From contig CM075669.1 of assembly GCA_037962975.1 (NCBI GenBank), forward strand, positions 117,692,501-117,756,500: a DNA stretch of 64,000 nt. Direction: 5' to 3'. The notes beneath the pieces were generated by a model. It had not been told where the DNA came from and did not search any database. It saw only the letters and a program-made list of their open reading frames with translations. Source of the stretch: Clitoria ternatea (lineage: Eukaryota > Streptophyta > Magnoliopsida > Fabales > Fabaceae). Both the position numbers and the translations under genes were made by a program. Shown here piece after piece: positions 57,875-64,000 of the stretch (its first letter is position 1; every line of letters starts with the position of its first letter).

Positions 57875-60800
57875 TGTAACAACCCAATTTTTAGAGAAAT
57901 AAATTTATTGAATGAAGATGATTAATTATTTATGGTTCAATGTTCATGGAAAAGTTAGTTAAACACTAATTATGATTTAATGATAGATTAAGATTTACCA
58001 AAATTTAATAATTGAATAGATAGTGTGGGACCTACTAAGTCAAATTGGACATTTGATGGGTCTAGAATATTTAGAAAATTATTGTGATTATGGTGGTACG
58101 GTATTTTTGTGCTTTATTTTAAGCTTGGAGAAAAGAGTGAGTTCTCATGACACCCATGGTTTTGTTAATGGTTTTGAGGTTGTTGAAGTATTGTATTGGG
58201 AGATTGAGTGTTATTTTGATGAATGAATACATGTGAAACCCAAAATCTTAGGGTAGAAAACCATTAGGGATATTATTGTTATTGTGATTTTGATGTTGTG
58301 GTATTGGAAGTGTTAAGTGAAGTAATGAAATGATTGGGCTTGATGTTGGACAATTTTTGTTGAAAACCCTAACCTATGAAAATTTGGGGCTTTTGGTGAA
58401 ATTGATGAATTTGGGGTGGTCTTGAGAATGATTTTTGGATGAAGAAATGAGTTTTGAAATGGTTGGTAATAGTTGTTGATGTTTAAGGTTTGAGAAATTG
58501 AGAGATGGTGAAAGATACCGAATTGGAAAATTGGTTAAAATGGTATTTAGAGTGTGTTGGGATTAGGAGTTATGTGTTATAGATATAATGATGAATATTT
58601 AGAATTTGAAGTTAATACCTTGATTGGCCAATAAATTAAATATGGTATATATGTTAAAGTAGGATCTTTTCCGAACGATGAGGTGGGACCGTCGGATCGA
58701 TCAGAATTCTTCTCTTGAGGTAGGAGAGGAGTTATATTCTAAATGCATGAATTGATTATTAGTGATTGATGTATGTCATATTGCACATGTTGTCTTGCTT
58801 ATATGATATTGATGAATCTTGATGTTGAATGTTGTGAGATTGTTATGCTTAGCTAATGTGTGTTGTGCATTTAGAATATTGGTGGTATGCTTTATGGTGT
58901 TTGATCCTTGACTTGAGATTTTAAGGCATTTGTGATGCCTTGTATTGATTGAGAACATATGTAAAATTTACCATAATTATTGAATGATAGGTATTGTTGT
59001 TGAATGAGAATGAATATGATTGTGAGCATACCCTTGTAATCTTGATGATAGATTTATGAATGTTGATAATGATAATTATTAAGGCCATTGTGATTATACA
59101 AGATGAACTTGTATTTATGAGTTATAAATGTATTAATGAAAGTATTGTGATGCCATATTGAAAATTTATAATAATGGCGGTAATCAACAAAACTAAAATA
59201 CACTAAGAATTGGGTGGTGTTATGATGATGGTGATGTTTGATGAGTGGCATGATAGGATACATAGTGTGAGAATGCACTTGATTTACATTGCATTGCATC
59301 CATGACATATTGCATAGCTGCCGGTATGGGATGTTAGGGGTTCCTCCAGTTAGCCTAGTGGGAGGGCAACTCTGTACACAAGTGTTATTGTTATTTACCC
59401 TAGTGACTCAGTGTGTAAGTCATGAAGCTACCCATGCTTAGCTATGGGGAGCTGCATGTGGTTGACCCAGTGGGGGGTGGCTTTTTGAGGAGCAGGTGTC
59501 CCCGGTGGTCCTTTGAATCACAGCTGCCATGGTATAATTCATGGTTGGCCTGTAACACCTTTATGTTGTTTATGTTGTTTACCACGGTCATGGTGAAAAT
59601 GGCCGGTGTTGCAAGATGGGCGATGCGGTTTGGTACCAGTAAAATATGGTGTTATGCATGCAATTGATGATAAGTGTACACATTTTACTACTGCAGTAGG
59701 GGCATGGTTATTTATCTATGCTTGATACCTACAATTGGTGTTTTTATATTCCCGTAGTTGGATCCGCAATTGATAATGATTTCCTTGTGCATATGCATTA
59801 GCTTAAGAGCATTTGCATATAACATGGTGGTATGCCAATAAGAGGATGAGTTTGAGGTGATGATTAAAAAGGGTGAAAGAAAACCTATAGACAACAAGAA
59901 GAACTATATGTAATGAAAAGACCTAGTGTATTGGTGATGACGCTTGTGTTAGCCCATATGATGAAAGGAAAAGATGTGTGTATGCGTATGTACTTTGCTA
60001 TAAGTCTTGGTTGATTATGTTATATGTATATGTTGCTAGAATGATGAAGTTGTGATGATAGTTAGTGTCTTTGATACAAAGCCTACATGTTGTTATAAGC
60101 ACATGCACATAATCACACACGTATTCCTATTCATCATTTCGAATATAAACTCACTCTCCCATATTGCCTATTTTTAGCTTTGTGATACAGGACACATATG
60201 GGGTGAGATGCTTCTTATTTTGGAACTATTTGTTTTGTTGATGAAGGTATAAGAGTTGTATAGGGATGCCTTGGCTGGCTTTTTGGATCATGTATATCCT
60301 TGATGACAATGATGTTGATATTGACATGGAGTTGATGATAGGCCTATTCTTTTGTGTACATGTGTATATGTTGGGCCAAATACTTTATAAATCATATTAT
60401 GTACATTGGCAATGAATGATTGATAGCCAATTTGATGGCCTTAATGTTTATGAATGATGAGAATCAATGAATGAATAAGTTATTCAATGTTTGAGGTCAT
60501 AATCATAATGTTTATACATGATTTAGAAGTAGATTTGATGATTTAAATGATGCTTGGAGTTAGTATAATAAGTGCTTAATGGATTGATGATATGTCCCTT
60601 TATGTTTTAGGCTTTAACATGATTGATTCTTGATGGTCTTATGCATAAAAAGATCTAGGCATTGCGTGATCTAAGGTCCTAAGGCGTAACATGATTGAAA
60701 AATGGATTTTGGAGTACCAGGGAGTGATCCACGGCCAGTCAAAAATTCCACTAGTAGTGGATCATACTGCTTAAGAAATGGCCTAATTTGGAGCATGGAA

Positions 60801-61304
60801 CCAGGGAGTTCCACGCCCAATGGTTTTTTTTCCACTGCCAGTGGATTTTCCCACGGCCAGTGGGTTTTTCTGTTTTGGGAAAATTTGAAATTCTGGGCAG
60901 TGGGAATTCCTATTGCCAGTGGGTTTTCCCACTAGCAATGGATTTTCCCACTGTTAGTGGATTTCTCCAATGTTGGATTTTACATGTTTTTATGCCTTTT
61001 AGGGTTATGTTTCGCACTTCTTTACTTCATAGCATGTTTATGCAAGTGAATGTACATGTTTTTACTAAACTTTGGGAATCAATTTAAGTATTCTTAGAGT
61101 TAATGTTTGTGTAAATCATCTACTTTCTCATATTTTCATATATGAGATAGGTCTTCAAATGGTCCAGGATTAGTTGTTAGAGTTTTATTTTGTGGTGTTC
61201 TTTATCCAATGATAGTTTAAAATCATGAAACATTTATCCTACTTTTCATTATCTAAATATTGATACCTTTAACATTATTTATCGGATTAAGGGCATTCAT
61301 TACA
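57875..61304 (+). mobile_element. 3.4-kb solo LTR with perfect TSD
   Basis: Starts TGTAACAACCC, ends CATTCATTACA, flanked by CATAA on both sides; no internal domain, PBS or PPT. It is collinear with the LTR at 61572 and, in reverse, with 48255..53373. Compared with 61572 it lacks about 430 bp near 58100, the stretch that should hold the promoter and early leader. A CCACTGCCAGTGG cluster lies at 60725..60965 and GGTTTGGTACCAGTAAAAT near 59626. Confidence 0.85.
60725..60965. repeat. Cluster of CCACTGCCAGTGG near-palindromes
   Basis: Seven or eight versions in 240 bp, including perfect-armed CCACTGCCAGTGG at 60832..60844, plus CCACTAGTAGTGG, CCCACGGCCAGTGGG, CCCACTAGCAATGG and CCCACTGTTAGTGG. 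Spacing is irregular. Confidence 0.87.
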
Positions 61305-61309
61305 CATAA
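61305..61309. repeat. TSD of the solo LTR at 57875, right copy
   Basis: CATAA, directly after the LTR end TTACA. Confidence 0.85.
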
Positions 61310-61571
61310 CCTCTCGGCCTATCTACCTCACGGCCACACCTCCACCTCCTCAGTTGCTTTGCATGTGATCACCACCAGCCTTGGATCACCTCGCTCGTTT
61401 CATCAACATAAACGGATCGACGATTAAAGCTACGGAGCTGAGGATCGAGGCCATGAGACTGAAGATTGGAACTTAACATATTTCCGTCAAAGAGCAGAAA
61501 ATGTCACTACAGGTAGGGGCAGTTCTCTCTGTGTCTCTGGGGTATTTTGCATGCTCGGGGCTGGTAGGGGC
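61310..61571 (+). repeat. LTR-like sequence, right part
   Basis: Resumes the CCA/CT-rich sequence of 56687..57874 (CCTCTCGGCC, CACACCTCCACCTCC) after the solo LTR and its TSD, then becomes GC-richer (ACGGATCGACG, GGGCAGTTC). It ends where a further LTR starts at 61572. Confidence 0.55.
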
Positions 61572-64000
61572 TATAACAACCTAAATTTTAGAGAAATAAA
61601 TTTATTGAACGATGATAATTAAGTATTTATGGTCCAATATACATGGGAAAGTTTGTTAGACACTAATTATGATTTATTGGTAAATTAAGATTTACTGAAA
61701 TTGAATAATTTAACGGATGGTATGGGACCCACTAAGGTAAATTGGATATTTGAAGGGTCTAAAACATTTAGAAAATTATTGTGATTATGGTGGTATGGTC
61801 AAAATAATTTTTGGTGTTAAGGAGATATTTATTGGGACATAGTGTATAATAATAAATGGTGAAAATATAAGGCAATTGGAATTAAAAGAAAAATGAAAAC
61901 TCCCTTTTTCCTTCTCTATTTGACCGTGTGCATTTTCCCCTTTTTCTACTCTGTTTTGCACAATGGGTAAAAGGGAATATGGACCTTTGGAAAAAGTAAG
62001 TTAAGGCATTGCTTTACCCATTGGTTAATGGCCCATGTTGTCATCTTTTCCCCTCTCTTCCTCCAACCGTCAAAAATCTTTCTCTTCACTCTACTCTTCA
62101 TCATCTTCTTCTTCTTCTTTATCCTTCTCCTTGCCCAAACTGTGACCTCCCTCTTGCGTGCCCATTTTTCACCCAAATCAACATAAAAACTTAGATTCAT
62201 GAAGGATTAAAGGGACATTGGAGAAAAACTCAACTCATCTTCCTCTCCCTACTTTCGTGTTTCTTCTTGAGCTTGGTGAAAGGGGTAAGTTCTTATGACA
62301 CCCACGGTTTTGTTAATGGTTTTGAGGTTGTTGAAGTATTGTAATGGGAGATTGAATATTGTTTTAATGAATGGATGCATGTGAAACCCAAAATCTTAGG
62401 GTAGAGGACCATTGGAATTTTGTTGTTGATGATAATGGTATAAATATGATGTTATGGTCTTGGAAGTGAGTGAGTGATGCAATGAAATGATTGGGTGGAT
62501 ATTGGATAATTTTTGTTGAAAACCCTAACATGTGGAAAATTTGGGCTTTTGGTGAAATTGATGAATTTGGGGTCTATGGTCTTGAGAATGATTTTTGGAT
62601 GAAGAAATGAATATTTGGAATGGTTGACAATAATTATGGATGTTAGGAGTTTGAGAAATCAAGAGATGGTGGAAAGTACCAAGTTGGTAAAATTAGTAGA
62701 AATGGTGTTTTGTGTGTGTTGGTGGCTTAGGGGTTGTTTGTGGCCATTTAATTTTAGAAATTATGGATTAATGGGAAAGAATTCCAGAAACCTAACAAAT
62801 AAGGAAAATTGGTGTTTAAGACATGTTATATGTTTTAGATACAATGATGAATATTTAGAATTTGAAGTTAATGCCTTGGTTGGCCAATTAATTAAATATG
62901 GCATATATGTTAATGTAGGATCTATTCCGAACGACAAGGCTGGATCATCGGATTGCTCAGATTACTTCTTTTAAGGTAGCATAGGAGTTATATTCTAAAT
63001 GCATGAATTGATTATTAGTGATTGATGTATGCCATATTGCACATGTTGCCTTGCCTATATGATATTGATGAATCTTGATGTTGAATGTTGTGAGGTTGTT
63101 GTGCTTGGCTAACGTGTGTTGTGCATTTAGAATATTGGTAGTATGCTTTATGGTGTTTGATCCTTGACTTGAGATTTTAAGTCAATTATGATGCCTTGTG
63201 TTGATAGAGAACATGTGTAAGATTCACTATAATTATTGAATAATGGGTATTGTTGTTGAATGAGAATGAATATGATTCTTGGAATCTTGATGATTGATTA
63301 ATGAATGTTGATGATGATGATTGTTAAGGCCATTGTGATTGATACAAGATGAACTTGTATTTATGAGTTATAAATGTATTGATGAAAGTGTTATGATGCC
63401 ACATTGAAAATTTATAACAATGGCGATAATCATTGAAATTAAAATCCACTAAGGGTTGAGTGGTGACATTGATGGTGATGATGATTAATGAGTGACATAA
63501 TAGGATGTATAGTGTGAGAATGTATTTGAATTGTATTGCATTGTGTCCATGGCATATCATTCGCTACCGTTAAAGAAAGTTAGGGGATTCCCCTGGTTGG
63601 CCCAGTGGGAGGGCGGCTTTGTGTACGAGCATTCTTGTTGTTCCCCTGTAACTCGGTGTGTAAGTCACAAAGCTGTCCATGCTTGGGGAGCTACATGTGG
63701 TTGACCTTGTAGGGGTGGCTCTTAAGGATTAGGTGTCCCAGGTGGTCCTTTGGATCATAGCTGCCATCATATTATTCATGGTTGGCCTGCAACACCTAAT
63801 GTTGATGATTACATTGTTTACCGTGATCATGGTGAAAATGACCGGTGTTGCAAGATGGGGGATGCGGTTTAGTACCAGTAAAAATTGGTGTTATGCATGC
63901 ATTATGAGATATGTGTACACATTATACTACTGTAGTAGGGGCATAGTTATATGATCATGCTTAAGCCCACACTTGGTGTTTATTCCCACAGTCGGATCTG
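61572..64000 (+). repeat. LTR related to 57875..61304, running off the right edge
   Basis: Starts TATAACAACC (a decayed TGTAACAACC) and is collinear with the solo LTR at 57875 through at least 63970, including CTTGAGATTTTAAG, GGGAGGGCGGCTTTG and GGTTTAGTACCAGTAAAAA. It retains the 61800..62260 segment missing from the other copy, with a TATA-like GTATAATAATAAATGG near 61848. Whether it is solo or part of a full element cannot be told here. Confidence 0.75.

Noticed and set aside
57875..64000. 57875 and 61572 as the two LTRs of one element
   Set aside because: The first has its own perfect CATAA TSD at both ends, and the 262 bp between them carry no PBS or coding domain.

Overview
The window is plant nuclear DNA made almost entirely of nested LTR retrotransposons; I see no ordinary host gene. 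Protein similarity, GT/CA-skewed LTRs, an Ogre/Tat-type element and Tekay-type chromoviruses all point to an angiosperm. A legume is my best guess, from memory of similar repeats, but I cannot fix the genus.

Left block (1..45507), a four-element nest rebuilt from LTR ends, primer-binding sites (PBS), polypurine tracts (PPT) and target-site duplications (TSD). Element 2 is the oldest host. It is a minus-strand Tekay-type Ty3/gypsy element whose 5' LTR is 41065..45507 and whose decayed gag-pol lies at 40735..40650 and 12842..9120; the rest is beyond the left edge. Element 1 (minus strand, 1..9119, left LTR cut by the window edge) sits in the integrase of element 2 and keeps one long gag-pol frame with two stops. 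Element 3 (plus strand, 12843..40649) sits in the gag of element 2; it carries gag but no pol. Element 4 (plus strand, 18969..36649, TSD GTCTC) is an Ogre/Tat-type element inside element 3. It has an extra ORF1, gag-pro, a probable 213-bp intron, RT-RNase H-archaeal-type RNase H-integrase, and a 3' UTR with two tandem-repeat arrays. A further unclassified 1.6-kb insertion lies in the LTR of element 2.

Right block (45508..64000) is a patchwork of LTR-type sequence. A decayed Ty1/copia coding region (47818..48254 and 53374..53865) is split by a 5.1-kb minus-strand solo LTR (48255..53373, TSD GAAGT/GAAGC). Downstream are LTR-like sequences starting TGTAACACC, a second small unclassified unit, a solo LTR with a perfect TSD (57875..61304, CATAA), and a related LTR that runs off the right edge from 61572.

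The most unusual signal is not a gene. Nearly every repeat family here carries a cluster of short near-palindromes whose spelling is private to a family or family group: CTCGCTNNAGCGAG, CGCCTGGGCGG, CCACTGCCAGTGG, AGACGTGACGTCT with GGACGAGACGTCC, GACGCTACGCGTC, and CCACGACCGTGG. In five of six LTRs the cluster begins about 0.2-0.35 kb from the LTR 3' end, and in two smaller units it lies just upstream of a TATA-like box. I know of no named explanation.
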